DNA from: Brachyhypopomus gauderio
Taxonomy: Eukaryota > Chordata > Actinopteri > Gymnotiformes > Hypopomidae
Assembly: GCF_052324685.1 (NCBI RefSeq)
Contig: NW_027506919.1
Coordinates: forward strand, 336,314 to 400,313
Direction: 5' to 3'
Length of the DNA stretch: 64,000 nucleotides
The notes below the pieces were generated by a model, which made no database searches, was not told where the DNA came from, and saw only the letters and a list, made by a program, of their open reading frames with translations. The position numbers were made by a program, and so were the translations under genes. Numbering within the stretch: the first letter of the stretch is position 1; the number at the start of each line of letters is the position of its first letter. Of this stretch, positions 18,096 to 49,795 are shown one piece after another.

Positions 18096-18185
18096 CAACT
18101 CTGGTGGGACTCGAACCCACAACCTTTGAATGGCCACGTACCTGAGTCTAGAAGTCCAATGCGCTATCCATTGGACCACAGAGCC
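18096..18185 (-). tRNA. tRNA-Arg(TCT), D-arm variant
   Basis: D-stem changes (plus ATTGGACC) and intron substitutions. Confidence 0.78.
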
Positions 18186-18266
18186 CAATATTTGTTAAAG
18201 TTTTGACAGTTGCTCTTCAGCATGAGGCTGAATGTCATGACCTAATAACTGCTTACATAATAGAAA

Positions 18267-18339
18267 GGCACCGCTGGGATTTGAACCCAGGAATTTCTGT
18301 TTACTAGACAGGCGCTATGACCAGCTAAGCCACGGCGCC
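18267..18339 (-). tRNA. tRNA-Thr(AGT)
   Basis: Two changes in the variable region. Confidence 0.88.
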
Positions 18340-18412
18340 ACGCCATGGCATTTTACTGTGGATTGGTGTCATTAGTGAGGAGCGATGAATTTTGTTGTTT
18401 TCAAAGAAAAAA

Positions 18413-18502
18413 CAACTCTGGTGGGACTCGAACCCACAACCTTCAAATGGACACACACCCGCGTCTAGAAGACCAATGCGCTATCCATTGCGCCACATAG
18501 TC
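18413..18502 (-). tRNA. tRNA-Arg(TCT), variant
   Basis: A31U breaks the anticodon stem; acceptor 5' strand changed. Confidence 0.65.
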
Positions 18503-18583
18503 CAGTACGGGTTTAAGTTTTGACAGTTGCTCTTCAGCATGAGGCTGAATGTCATGACCTAACAACTGCTTACATAATAGAAA

Positions 18584-18656
18584 GGCACAGCTGGGATTTG
18601 AACCCAGGTCTTCCTGTTTACTAGACAGGGGCTATGACCAGCTAAGCCACGACGCC
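18584..18656 (-). tRNA. tRNA-Thr(AGT), variant
   Basis: Acceptor changes on both strands and one variable-region change. Confidence 0.65.
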
Positions 18657-18728
18657 ACTCTTGGCTTTTTACTGTGGATTGGTGTCATTAGTGAGGAGCG
18701 ATGAATTTTGTTGTTTTCAAAGAAAAAA

Positions 18729-18818
18729 TGACTCTGGTAGGACTCGAACACACAACCTTTGAATGGCCACACACCTGCGTCTAGAAGTCCAATGCGCTAT
18801 CCATTGCGCCACAGAGCC
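18729..18818 (-). tRNA. tRNA-Arg(TCT), T-arm variant
   Basis: Two T-stem changes (plus GGTAGGACTCGAACACAC). Confidence 0.72.
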
Positions 18819-18899
18819 CAGTATGTGCTAAAGTTTTGACAGTTGCTCTTCAGCATGAGGCTGAATGTCATGACCTAACAACTGCTTACATAATAGAAA

Positions 18900-18972
18900 G
18901 GCACCGCTGTGATTAGAATGCAGGACCTTCTGTTTACTAGACAGGCGCTATGACCTGCTAAGCCACAGCACC
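18900..18972 (-). pseudogene. tRNA-Thr, decayed
   Basis: T-arm lost its conserved residues (plus GTGATTAGAATGCAGG); anticodon AGT remains. Confidence 0.75.
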
Positions 18973-19045
18973 GCTCCATGGAGTTTTGTTGTGGACTGGA
19001 GTCTTTAGTGAGGAGCGATGAATTTTGTTGTTTTCAAAGAAAAGA

Positions 19046-19135
19046 CTACTCTGGTGGGACTCGAACCCACAACCTTTGAATGGCCACACACTTGAGCCTA
19101 GAAGTCTAATGCGCTATCCATTGTGCCACAGAGCC
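19046..19135 (-). tRNA. tRNA-Arg(TCT), TTAGA stem variant
   Basis: TTAGA stem, D-arm and intron changes. Confidence 0.7.
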
Positions 19136-19216
19136 CAGTATGTGTTAAAGTTTTGACAGTTGCTCTTCAGCATGAGGCTGAATGTCATGACCTAACAACT
19201 GCTTACATAATAGAAA

Positions 19217-19289
19217 GGCACCACTGGGATTTGAACCCAGGACTTTCTGTTTACTAGACAAGCGCTATGACCAGCTAAGCCACGGCGCC
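19217..19289 (-). tRNA. tRNA-Thr(AGT)
   Basis: Acceptor, variable-region and anticodon-stem single changes. Confidence 0.75.
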
Positions 19290-19362
19290 GCTCCATGGAG
19301 TTTTGTTGTGGACTGGAGTCTTTAGTGAGGAGCGATGAATTTTGTTGTTTTCAAAGTAAAAA

Positions 19363-19452
19363 CAACTCTGGTGGGACTCGAACCCACAACCTTTGAATGG
19401 CCACATACCTGCGTCTAGAAGTCCAATGCGCTATCCATTGCCCCACAGAGCT
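19363..19452 (-). tRNA. tRNA-Arg(TCT)
   Basis: D-arm C to G and position-1 change; T run downstream reads TTTTTAC. Confidence 0.78.
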
Positions 19453-19533
19453 CAGTATGTGTTAAAGTTTTGACAGTTGCTCTTCAGCATGATGCTGAAT
19501 GTCATGACCTAACAACTGCTTACATAATTGAAA

Positions 19534-19606
19534 GGCACTGCTGGGATTTGAACACAGGACTTCCTGCTTACTAGACAGGCGCTATGACCAGCTAAGCCAC
19601 GGCGCC
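19534..19606 (-). tRNA. tRNA-Thr(AGT), variant
   Basis: Acceptor, T-stem and anticodon-stem single changes. Confidence 0.7.
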
Positions 19607-19679
19607 GTACCATGGCTTTTTACTGTGGATTGGTGTCATTAGTGAGGAGCGATGAATTTTGTTGTTTTCAAAGAAAAAA

Positions 19680-19769
19680 CAACTCTGGTGGGACTCGAAC
19701 CCACAACCTTTGAATGGCCACACACCTGCGTATAGAAGTCCAATGCGCTATCCATTGCGCCACAGAGCC
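19680..19769 (-). tRNA. tRNA-Arg(TCT)
   Basis: Matches 17779. Confidence 0.9.
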
Positions 19770-19840
19770 CAGTATGTGTTAAAGTTTTGACAGTTGCTCT
19801 TCAGCATGAGGCTGAATGTCATGACCTAACATAACAGAAA

Positions 19841-19913
19841 GGCACCGCTGGGATTTGAACCCAGGACTTCCTGTTTACTAGACAGGGGCTATGACCAGCT
19901 AAGCCACGGCGCA
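19841..19913 (-). tRNA. tRNA-Thr(AGT), variant
   Basis: First acceptor base and base 26 changed. Confidence 0.75.
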
Positions 19914-19987
19914 GTACCAAGGGTTTTTTACTGTGGATTGGTGTCATTAGTGAGGAGCGATGAATTTTGTTGTTTTCAAAGAAAAAA

Positions 19988-20077
19988 CAACTCTGGTGGG
20001 ACTCGAACCCACAACCTTTGAATGGCCACGTACCTGAGTCTAGAAGTCCAATGCGCTATCCATTGGACCACAGAGCC
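19988..20077 (-). tRNA. tRNA-Arg(TCT), D-arm variant
   Basis: Matches 18096. Confidence 0.78.
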
Positions 20078-20158
20078 CAATATTTGTTAAGGTTTTGACA
20101 GTTGCTCTTCAGCATGAGGCTGAATGTCATGACCTAATAACTGCTTACATAATAGAAA

Positions 20159-20231
20159 GGCACCGCTGGGATTTGAACCCAGGACTTCCTGTTTACTAGA
20201 CAGGCGCTATGACCAGCTAAGCCACGGCGCC
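20159..20231 (-). tRNA. tRNA-Thr(AGT)
   Basis: Consensus copy. Confidence 0.95.
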
Positions 20232-20304
20232 GTACCATGGCTTTTTACTGTGGATTGGTGTCATTAGTGAGGAGCGATGAATTTTGTTGTTTTCAAAGAA
20301 AAAA

Positions 20305-20394
20305 CAACTCTCGTGGGACTCGAACCCACAACCTTTGAATGGCCACGTACCTGAGTCTAGAAGTCCAATGCGCTATCCATTGGACCACAGAGCC
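20305..20394 (-). tRNA. tRNA-Arg(TCT), D-arm variant
   Basis: As 18096 plus one acceptor/T-stem edge change (plus TCTCGTGGG). Confidence 0.75.
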
Positions 20395-20475
20395 CAATAT
20401 TTGTTAAAGTTTTGACAGTTGCTCTTCAGCATGAGGCTGAATGTCATGACCTAATAACTGCTTACATAATAGAAA

Positions 20476-20548
20476 GGCACCGCTGGGATTTGAACCCAGG
20501 ACTTTCTGTTTACTAGACAGGCGCTATGACCAGCTAAGCCACGGCGCC
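20476..20548 (-). tRNA. tRNA-Thr(AGT)
   Basis: One variable-region change. Confidence 0.92.
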
Positions 20549-20621
20549 ACGCCATGGCTTTTTACTGTGGATTGGTGTCATTAGTGAGGAGCGATGAATT
20601 TTGTTGTTTTCAAAGAAAAAA

Positions 20622-20711
20622 CAACTCTGGTGGGACTCGAACCCACAACCTTCAAATGGCCACACACCCGCGTCTAGAAGACCAATGCGCTATCCATTGC
20701 GCCACATAGTC
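20622..20711 (-). tRNA. tRNA-Arg(TCT), variant
   Basis: Matches 18413. Confidence 0.65.
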
Positions 20712-20792
20712 CAGTACGGGTTAAAGTTTTGACAGTTGCTCTTCAGCATGAGGCTGAATGTCATGACCTAACAACTGCTTACATAATAGAAA

Positions 20793-20865
20793 GGCACAGC
20801 TGGGATTTGAACCCAGGACTTCCTGTTTACTAGACAGGGGCTATGACCAGCTAAGCCACGACGCC
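20793..20865 (-). tRNA. tRNA-Thr(AGT), variant
   Basis: Near duplicate of 18584. Confidence 0.68.
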
Positions 20866-20937
20866 ACGCTTGGCTTTTTACTGTGGATTGGTGTCATTAG
20901 TGAGGAGCGATGAATTTTGTTGTTTTCAAAGAAAAAA

Positions 20938-21027
20938 TGACTCTGGTAGGACTCGAACACACAACCTTTGAATGGCCACACACCTGCGTCTAGAAGTCCA
21001 ATGCGCTATCCATTGCGCCACAGAGCC
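20938..21027 (-). tRNA. tRNA-Arg(TCT), T-arm variant
   Basis: Matches 18729. Confidence 0.72.
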
Positions 21028-21098
21028 CAGTATGTGCTAAAGTTTTGACAGTTGCTCTTCAGCATGAGGCTGAATGTCATGACCTAACATAACAGAAA

Positions 21099-21171
21099 GG
21101 CACCGCTGGGATTTGAACCCAGGACTTCCTGTTTACTAGACAGGGGCTATGACCAGCTAAGCCACGGCGCA
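21099..21171 (-). tRNA. tRNA-Thr(AGT), variant
   Basis: Matches 19841. Confidence 0.75.
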
Positions 21172-21245
21172 GTACCAAGGGTTTTTTACTGTGGATTGGT
21201 GTCATTAGTGAGGAGCGATGAATTTTGTTGTTTTCAAAGAAAAAG

Positions 21246-21335
21246 CAAGTCTGGTGGGACACGAACCCACAACCTTTGAATGGCCACGTACCTGCGTCTA
21301 GAAGTCCAATGCGCTATCCATTGCCCCAAAGAGCT
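21246..21335 (-). tRNA. tRNA-Arg(TCT), decayed
   Basis: Acceptor changes on both strands (plus CAAGTCTGG and AAAGAGCT), T-loop change. Confidence 0.55.
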
Positions 21336-21416
21336 CAATATGTGTTAAAGTTTTGACAGTTGCTCTTCAGCATGAGGCTGAATGTCATGACCTAACAACT
21401 GCTTACATAATAGAAA

Positions 21417-21489
21417 GGCACCGCTGGGATTTGAACCCAGGACTTCCTGTTTACTAGACAGGCGCTATGACTAGCTAAGCCACGGCGCC
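21417..21489 (-). tRNA. tRNA-Thr(AGT)
   Basis: One D-loop change. Confidence 0.9.
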
Positions 21490-21562
21490 GCTCCATGGAG
21501 TTTTGTTGTGGACTGGAGTCTTTAGTGAGGAGCGATGAATTTTGTTGTTTTCAAAGAAAAAA

Positions 21563-21652
21563 CAACTCTGGTGGGACTCGAACACACAACCTTCAAATGG
21601 CCACACACCTGCAACTAGATGTCCAATGTGCTATCCATTGCGCCACATAGTC
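21563..21652 (-). tRNA. tRNA-Arg(TCT), U33A variant
   Basis: Related to 17155; A33 and acceptor changes. Confidence 0.58.
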
Positions 21653-21723
21653 CAGTACGTGTTAAAGTTTTGACAGTTGCTCTTCAGCAGGAGGCTTAAT
21701 GTCATGACCTAACATAACAGAAA

Positions 21724-21796
21724 GGCACCGCTGGAATTTGAACTCAGGACTTCCTGTTTACTAGACAGGCGCAATGACCAGCTAAGCCACGGTGCC
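21724..21796 (-). tRNA. tRNA-Thr(AGT), variant
   Basis: T-stem, D-arm and acceptor single changes. Confidence 0.68.
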
Positions 21797-21870
21797 GTAC
21801 CATGGGTTTTTTACTGTGGATTGGTGTCATTAGTGAGGAGCGATGAATTTTGTTTTTTTCAAAGAAAAAG

Positions 21871-21960
21871 CAACTCTGGTGGGACTCGAACCCACAACCT
21901 TTGAATGGCCACGTACCTGCGTCTAGAAGTCCAATGCGCTATCCATTGCGCCACAGAGCC
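21871..21960 (-). tRNA. tRNA-Arg(TCT)
   Basis: Near consensus; downstream strand reads GCTTTTTC. Confidence 0.88.
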
Positions 21961-22041
21961 CACTATGTGTTAAAGTTTTGATAGTTGCTCTTCAGCATGA
22001 GGCTGAATGTCATGACCTAACAACTGCTTACATAATAGAAA

Positions 22042-22114
22042 GGCACCGCTGGGATTTGAACCCAGGACTTCCTGTTTACTAGACAGGCGCTATGACCAGC
22101 TAAGCCACGGCGCC
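22042..22114 (-). tRNA. tRNA-Thr(AGT)
   Basis: Consensus copy. Confidence 0.95.
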
Positions 22115-22187
22115 GCTCCATGGAGTTTTGTTGTGGACAGGAGTCTTTAGTGAGGAGCGATGAATTTTGTTGTTTTCAAAGAAAAAA

Positions 22188-22277
22188 CAACTCTGGTGGG
22201 ACTCGAACCCACAACCTTTGAATGGCCACATACCTGCGTCTAGAAGTCCAATGTGCTATCCATTGCCCCACAGAGCT
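22188..22277 (-). tRNA. tRNA-Arg(TCT)
   Basis: D-stem changes; last Arg copy of the array. Confidence 0.75.
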
Positions 22278-22358
22278 CAGTATGTGTTAAAGTTTTGACA
22301 GTTGCTCTTCAGCAGGAGGCTGAATGTCATGACCTAACAACTGCTTACATAATTGAAA

Positions 22359-22431
22359 GGCACTGCTGGGATTTGAACACAGGACTTCCTGTTTACTAGA
22401 CAGGCGCTATGACCAGCTAAGCCACGGCGCC
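22359..22431 (-). tRNA. tRNA-Thr(AGT), variant
   Basis: Acceptor and T-stem single changes; last full Thr copy. Confidence 0.75.
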
Positions 22432-22504
22432 GCTCCATGGAGTTTTGTTGTGGACTGGTGTCTTTAGTGAGGAGCGATGAATTTTGTTGTTTTCAAAGAA
22501 AACA

Positions 22505-22553
22505 GGCATAACTGGGATTTGAACCCAAGACTTCCTGTTTACTAGGCAGGTGC
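22505..22553 (-). pseudogene. tRNA-Thr 3' half, array edge
   Basis: Acceptor 3' strand, T-arm and anticodon loop of Thr remain; the 5' half is missing and unique sequence follows. Confidence 0.8.
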
Positions 22554-22612
22554 AACGCTTCATGGTTTGCTGAAAAAAAAAGTTTGCTGTGCTAATAAAA
22601 TTTCATCTTGTG

Positions 22613-22759
22613 CAGGGGCGCGGATGGCACTGGGGACGAGGGGGACATGTCCCCTCCAGATTTATATTATTATTTATATCTTATTATTATAAGATTTATA
22701 TTATATATATTTTGTACAGCTTGGTCCCCCTCACTTCAGAATTTCCATCTGCGCCCCTG
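22613..22759. mobile_element. hAT-like MITE with 8-bp target duplication
   Basis: 147 bp beginning CAGGGGCGC and ending GCGCCCCTG, flanked by a perfect 8-bp duplication ATCTTGTG (22605-22612 and 22760-22767). CAGGGG ends and 8-bp duplications are typical of hAT elements. No room for a transposase; the middle is AT-rich. Confidence 0.85.
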
Positions 22760-23006
22760 ATCTTGTGCGAATCTGGTTGATGAATTTTGCCCGATATACT
22801 CTTATTGCATTTTCCTCTCAGCAGTGCTTGATTAAGGGATCAGAACCCAGGTGTCAAGGTGTTGATGTAACAGCAGAACACAAAGAAATCAAGCAAAGTA
22901 TTTCTGCACAGATGTCAACAACTCACAATGAACTGGTAACTTCAAAACACGATGCGTTTCGTGTAGAACACATGCCATAAGAAACCCGTAGAAAAGAGTC
23001 AAATGC

Positions 23007-23178
23007 AGTTGTATAATCCAGGTTCAGAAAGTAAAAGTCCTCACCAGGATTTTGCTCAAGCTTCCTAGATTGTGTTGATTCCACTAATTTTACCTGGATT
23101 GCACTAATTAGAAAATCTAGCAAGCTTGAGCAAAATCCTGGTGAGGACTTTTACTTTCTGAACCTGGATTATACAACT
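23007..23178. mobile_element. Fold-back (hairpin) element
   Basis: Inverted repeat of about 64 bp (23007-23070 and 23115-23178) with one mismatch that I see, separated by about 44 bp. It would form a long stem on either strand. It looks like a fold-back MITE; I found no clear target duplication. Confidence 0.75.
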
Positions 23179-23321
23179 CTGGTCAAATGGGTGGAAACCG
23201 ATAGTTGGAACTCAACAAGCTCACTCGATGGCACTTGAATTCTCTACCTGACATGCTCCTCCTAATTAAACAGCGATATAGTTGGTGGCATGTGAGGCTT
23301 TTCGGAACTTCAGAAAAGATG

Positions 23322-23413
23322 CGACTCTGGCGGGATTGAAACCCACCAATTTTTGAACGGCCATAAAAATCTGATCAAAGCAGGCTAATGCGATAACCAT
23401 CGCGCCACACCAC
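23322..23413 (-). pseudogene. Isolated decayed tRNA-Arg
   Basis: GACTCTGG, a T-arm-like stretch, and CGCGCCACA at the other end align with the array Arg gene. The anticodon region is scrambled and acceptor ends no longer match. Confidence 0.7.
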
Positions 23414-23439
23414 CTACACCGGCGGCTGTGTTGGTGTTT

Positions 23440-23671
23440 AGCTTGAGCTTAAAGTGTTTCCTTTAATAATAACTTTCACGCTTGTCCCAACATGGCGTCC
23501 CCGTTTTCCTGCTCCCGAACAGCGCGCACGTCCGTTGGCGACGCTTCAAGGAGCTCCGCTCTGATTGGTCCCGCTCTCGTCGCGTCATTTTCCGCTATTT
23601 CCATTTTTAGAAAATCCAAAATGGCGGATTAATAATAAAACGCACGGTTCATTCTTTATGGCATCAACCAT
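23440..23671 (+). promoter_or_regulatory. u2surp: u2surp promoter and non-coding exon 1
   Basis: GC-rich, CpG-containing stretch just upstream of the gene. It holds an inverted CCAAT box (ATTGG, 23564-23568) and AAAATGGCGG at 23618-23627, a match to the YY1 site often found at housekeeping starts. A splice donor (GTAAGT) follows at 23672. The only upstream ATG (MAST...) would join exon 2 out of frame, so exon 1 is taken as untranslated. No TATA box seen. Confidence 0.6.
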
Positions 23672-24308
23672 GTAAGTCTCGCTGTTGATTCTTAACGCAC
23701 ACACAACAACTGGGCGCACGATAGCACCTCCCTGGTCTTCAGCTTGTTTCGTGAGGCTCGTTTGCTGACGACCGTCCTCAGAAGTTAACTTGAGGCTGGT
23801 GAATTGGGTACCTAGCTAGCCTGGCTAAGTAGCTGGTCGGCTATCTCTTTAGGGGGGTGGCGCCTTCCGTGACAATTAACCATTTTACCACCTTATCATG
23901 AACCTTTTATTAACGTTATATGCAGGTTTTAATGTGCCAAGCAAGCACAGAGTGTGCTAACGAGCACCTCTGGTGCTGTGGTTGTGAGCCCAAAGAACAT
24001 TAGCCTCGCTAGCCTCGCAGCTAGCCGCCCTAGCCAGGGTTTGGGTCCATCACGTCTGCGGAATCACACGCGTGTTGTGCGTGTGCGTGTGACATGGTGT
24101 GTGTGTGTGTGGTTGGGTTGCACAAACACGGCTTTGTGTTGTTGTTTCGGGGGGACTAGATGATGATTGGTGATGTTGTTAGAAGTGTGTCTTCAGTCGG
24201 GGGCCACTGCGTTCATCAAACGTTGTTCTGGGTCTCGAGTGAACTAAGTTTGATAAGAGGATGATGATGATGATGGTATTCCGTGTGTTGTCTCAAATTA
24301 TAGTCGAC

Positions 24309-35149
<10,841 letters not shown>

Positions 35150-35232
35150 ACTCTGACCTTTTGACCTCTGTGACCTTTATTCCTGTTTCTGAAGCATCTC
35201 AGTGGATGGCAGTCACAAACTGCATTTTCTTT

Positions 35233-35269
<37 letters not shown>

Positions 35270-35478
35270 TTTCTCCCACAGATCTTCAGGACTGGACTTG
35301 GCCAACTGCTGTCTTGTTTATTTTCTGTGACTGCTCCACTCACAAACAAATCCTCCGGCTGAATTTTTGTAAAATGAAGTTCAAACATTTATGTGTACAG
35401 TTCTCTTAATTTAGTTTTGTTTTTAAAAGTCCCTCTTTGAAGAAATCTACTGCAGGATTGGCACCCCAAAACCTTTCC

Positions 35479-35484
35479 AATAAA
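35479..35484 (+). terminator. u2surp: u2surp polyadenylation signal AATAAA
   Basis: First clear AATAAA after the stop codon at 35147-35149; predicts a 3' UTR of roughly 350 bp, which includes a (CA)n tract near 35237-35267. Confidence 0.7.
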
Positions 35485-35499
35485 CAGCTCTTGGCAGGA

Positions 35500-36250
35500 C
35501 TGGTGGGGAGGGGATGATGTGTGTCCTTTTGGTCAGGAACATGATCGGGCTGGAGGAAAACTGAAAGTGTGTATACACGCTCCTCAGTGTGCAGCCTCCT
35601 GCTCCTGCTCCTGGTCTTCTCTCACATCGCTGCAGGCCAGGGTTCCAGCTCATGGGCCTCGTTAGCTGAACGGGGTGGGGGACAGGTGGTGCTGGCGTTC
35701 TGATCTGCTGGGGTGTGATCCCTCAGCTGGCCACCATTTTATTGGGGCATCTGAACAAATCTGCACGGAAATCACCTGCTCAGAATCGGTTTGGTCCTCT
35801 TTTTTTTTTTGCCAGCAGGGAAAATGCAAATTTCTGAAATTATACGTACCTGACAATTTCTCACGTTCTAAGTCAATCTTGAACATGAGATTTTAAAATG
35901 TTCCTCAATTTAACATGTTCAGACATTTCTCTGGACTGGTCAAGCTCATGCAACACATTAAATAACTGTGCACAGATGTTATAAAAACGTAACTATTTAT
36001 GACCTCATGGGGACTGGTTTAGTCATGAAGTCTTATGGGGACAGGCGAGACACCTTACACACACCACTCCTGTTAATCTCATGTGTCTGGTCTCCACCCA
36101 TGTGTCTGTAGTCATTACTCGGGTCCTCTGTGCAGGACTGGAGCAGGTGGTGTGTAGTAAATGTGTCCTTGCTGTTACTATACGCTTGATGTTGATAACC
36201 TGACGCATACAAACATCACCCAACCCAGGCAGCTCTTTCATGGGAAAACC
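35500..36250. other. Intergenic stretch between converging genes
   Basis: No gene recognised. It lies between the u2surp poly(A) signal and the likely wdr44 poly(A) signal. Confidence 0.5.
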
Positions 36251-36257
36251 ATTAGAT

Positions 36258-36263
36258 TTTATT
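36258..36263 (-). terminator. wdr44: Candidate wdr44 polyadenylation signal
   Basis: First AATAAA on the minus strand downstream of the wdr44 stop; gives a 3' UTR of about 1.55 kb. Confidence 0.5.
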
Positions 36264-36387
36264 CTTTAGTGGATCAATCATTTAAAAATGTGGTTCAGTT
36301 ATTTTTTACAAGCAAACCGTAACTGAAATCGATACAGACACAAGAAATACAGAACCAAAGCGACCGTGAACTGACACTCCAGAAAGC

Positions 36388-36611
36388 ACAGGTGTGGGGT
36401 AGGTGGGGCTTAACACAGGTGTGGGGTAGGTGGGGCTTAACACAGGTGTGGGGTAGGTGGGGCTTAACACAGGTGTGGGGTAGGTGGGGCTTAACACAGG
36501 TGTGGGGTAGGTGGGGCTTAACACAGGTGTGGGGTAGGTGGGGCTTAATACAGGTGTGGGGTAGGTGGGGCTTAACACAGGTGTGGGGTAGGTGGGGCTT
36601 AACACAGGTGT
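36388..36611. repeat. 27-bp minisatellite, about 8 copies
   Basis: Unit ACAGGTGTGGGGTAGGTGGG plus GCTTAAC. It lies in the inferred wdr44 3' UTR. Confidence 0.92.
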
Positions 36612-37817
36612 AGAGCTAGGGGACATGGGTGAAGGGGCCCAGTTCAGTGCTCTCAGTCTACATTTTTCTTCGTAGTTTGTAACAAAATGTGAAGCAGGTA
36701 AGGTTCAGGTGTGGTGGGCCTTGGGTCCGCATGAACCGAATATGAATGCATGTGGAACGTCCGATGGGGGGGGGGGGAGGTACAATGCCAGTTGGGGTTG
36801 TGGGCGTGTGCTGGCAATTCCCCCAGCACAATTCACCATTCAACGTCACAGTGTTTCTTAACCATTGCGGTGGTGTAATTTTGACGGCCAGCTCTTTCCT
36901 AACGACAGCGCTTGGCTCAAAGGCAAAAGGGAATCCACGCCAGGCGAGAAGTGGTAAACCAACACCAAACGGCACGTGTGATAACTGCCAACGACGACTG
37001 CACATGACTGACATAGTTCAGGGCTCAGGAAAACACTGCACTTGGAAGGCACAGCCACGTCACGAGTCTGCTACACCACTTCTGCTGTTTGATCACTTTT
37101 AGAACGAACTAGCCAGACACCACAGCCATTAAAAGCATGATTTACTATTGGGGAAGAAGTGCACCATCACCGTACCAGGTGTGTGAGCCTGATTCTGTAG
37201 AAGGACTAAATATCTGGGCTTTCCGTTAAACTAAGGAATCCTTGCAGAGAGGAAACAGCTCTATTATCCAGCTCTCAGGCTTTGTAATTACAGACATTAT
37301 TCTGTGCTCTTTTGTCACACCATTGGTGGAGACACCACTTTGTGGGCACGATCAGTTTTGGCTGGAGTCTGCAGGCTGTCATGATCTGCGTTTCCTTCGG
37401 CGCACGTTAGCATGAGCTAACCACCTCACGGTGGAGTCCATCTACTTTACTTTTACACTGCGTCATTGAAATATATTACGACATTTGCAAATGTACAGCT
37501 TATAGCCGACTGTTAAACGGAACGAAAGGAAAGAGCAGATGGCAGAAGTGCATTGTGGGAATGGTTCCGCTTATCCCTTTCATGGAGGTCCTCCAACTTC
37601 CCATCAGAACCTACTTCCTGGGTCACTGTTCCCTGCAGAGGGTGGGGCTTAAGCACAGCCACTCCTCCCAGAGTACTCGCCAGCAGCTGATTGGTAGATG
37701 AGAGGTGGCTATAGGCAGTGTCCATGTCACTCCGCCGTGAAATGTGTCTCTGGGTCAGTTGTTAAATCAACCGTAATAAAGTTTTTTTTTTTTCTTCTTT
37801 TGCCACAATAAAAGCAC

Positions 37818-48611
<10,794 letters not shown>

Positions 48612-49220
48612 TTACAGCAGCACTAGCCTGTTAGCCGCTAGCCCTTTAGCCTGTTAGCCGCTATCCCGTTAGCCTGTTAGCCGCTATCCCGTTAGCCTGT
48701 TAGCCGCTATCCCGTTAGCCTGTTAGCCGCTAGCTTGTTAGCCTGTTAGCTAGCTGTGCGCGACGGCTTCAGCTGCAAGAGAGACGCGCCTCAGTTCACC
48801 AGTTTTTAACAAACAAAAAGGACCAGACCGTTTAAAACACATACAGTCTAGCGCGACAGTCCACTCGCTCCGCTCCGAGCCGCTCCGCCTCCGGTGGGCG
48901 GCGGCTGGGTAGGTGGTGACAGGCCGACTACAACTACACCCCAAACCCCTCAGAGACGGGAGAGGCCCCGGGTCACCCGCGCAGCCACAGCGGTGATAAC
49001 ACACACGAACACACGGCGCGACTCGCCAGCCGGCCCCCGCGGACCGACCCAGCCTTATCGGCTCAACGAGCGAGGCTGTCGGACGGCGTCGATAACGGCT
49101 GTCTGCACCGGGTCCGTCCGCTCCCCCGGGATTCACCACCGAACACACGGAGGGACGTCAAGTGATTTTCTCACGACCGCCGAAGTCTCGCACTGAGATC
49201 TCGCGATGTTTCGCGAGGCA
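48612..49220 (-). promoter_or_regulatory. wdr44: CpG-rich wdr44 promoter region
   Basis: High CpG density upstream of the wdr44 first exon. At 49196-49219 are two TCTCGCGA-like half sites (ATCTCGCGAT and TTTCGCGAGG), resembling the element bound by BANP at CpG-island promoters. Confidence 0.5.
48625..48755. repeat. 23-bp repeat in wdr44 5' leader
   Basis: About five copies of AGCCTGTTAGCCGCTATCCC-type units immediately upstream of the wdr44 start codon, so probably in its 5' UTR. Confidence 0.85.
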
Positions 49221-49324
49221 GCGTGAACACATGGCAGCTGATATGATGGTGGATGATTCAATCAGTGTGGACCAACAGCTTGGTCCTGTACCAATAACAC
49301 GGGGAAAATGCATTCTTTATACAA

Positions 49325-49401
<77 letters not shown>

Positions 49402-49565
49402 ATTTTGATGTTTAGATAGAGATTATTTTCATATTTAGATAGATAACATAGATATCATTTTCATGTTTTGATAGATACATGATTTTCATATTTAGACAGA
49501 TAGACAGGCAGATAGATAGGTAATTTTCACATTTAGATAGATAAATATAGATAATTTCACATTTT

Positions 49566-49643
<78 letters not shown>

Positions 49644-49713
49644 TTTCATATTTATGAGATAAATAGGTTTCATTTTCATATTTAGATAGATAAACATATA
49701 TATAATTTGATGT

Positions 49714-49784
<71 letters not shown>

Positions 49785-49795
49785 TTTTTAAATTT
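49325..49795. repeat. (GATA)n clusters
   Basis: Three long GATA/TAGA runs (about 49325-49400, 49565-49641, 49717-49784) joined by decayed GATA-rich sequence. Confidence 0.93.

Larger units (their letters stand above)
1..22553 (-). repeat. Tandem array of tRNA-Thr(AGT)/tRNA-Arg(TCT) genes
   Basis: Both genes of every unit lie on the minus strand. Typical layout in plus coordinates is Arg 90 bp, spacer 81 bp, Thr 73 bp, spacer 73 bp, giving a 317-bp period that holds over most of the array. Units, spacers and even the Arg intron are nearly identical, which implies recent homogenisation by unequal exchange or conversion. The spacer between Thr 3' end and Arg 5' end has no run of four T on the transcribed strand; Arg is followed at once by five or six T. 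Decay grows towards the right edge (after about 16,000). The left edge is cut by the window, so the array continues outside. Confidence 0.97.

Noticed and set aside
1-22553. CRISPR-like array or protein-repeat locus
   Set aside because: The 317-bp period is fully explained by tRNA genes and spacers; no direct-repeat/unique-spacer pattern and the genome is vertebrate.
36746-37102. 118-residue plus-strand frame between u2surp and wdr44
   Set aside because: Lies in the inferred wdr44 3' UTR, no domain or splice context.
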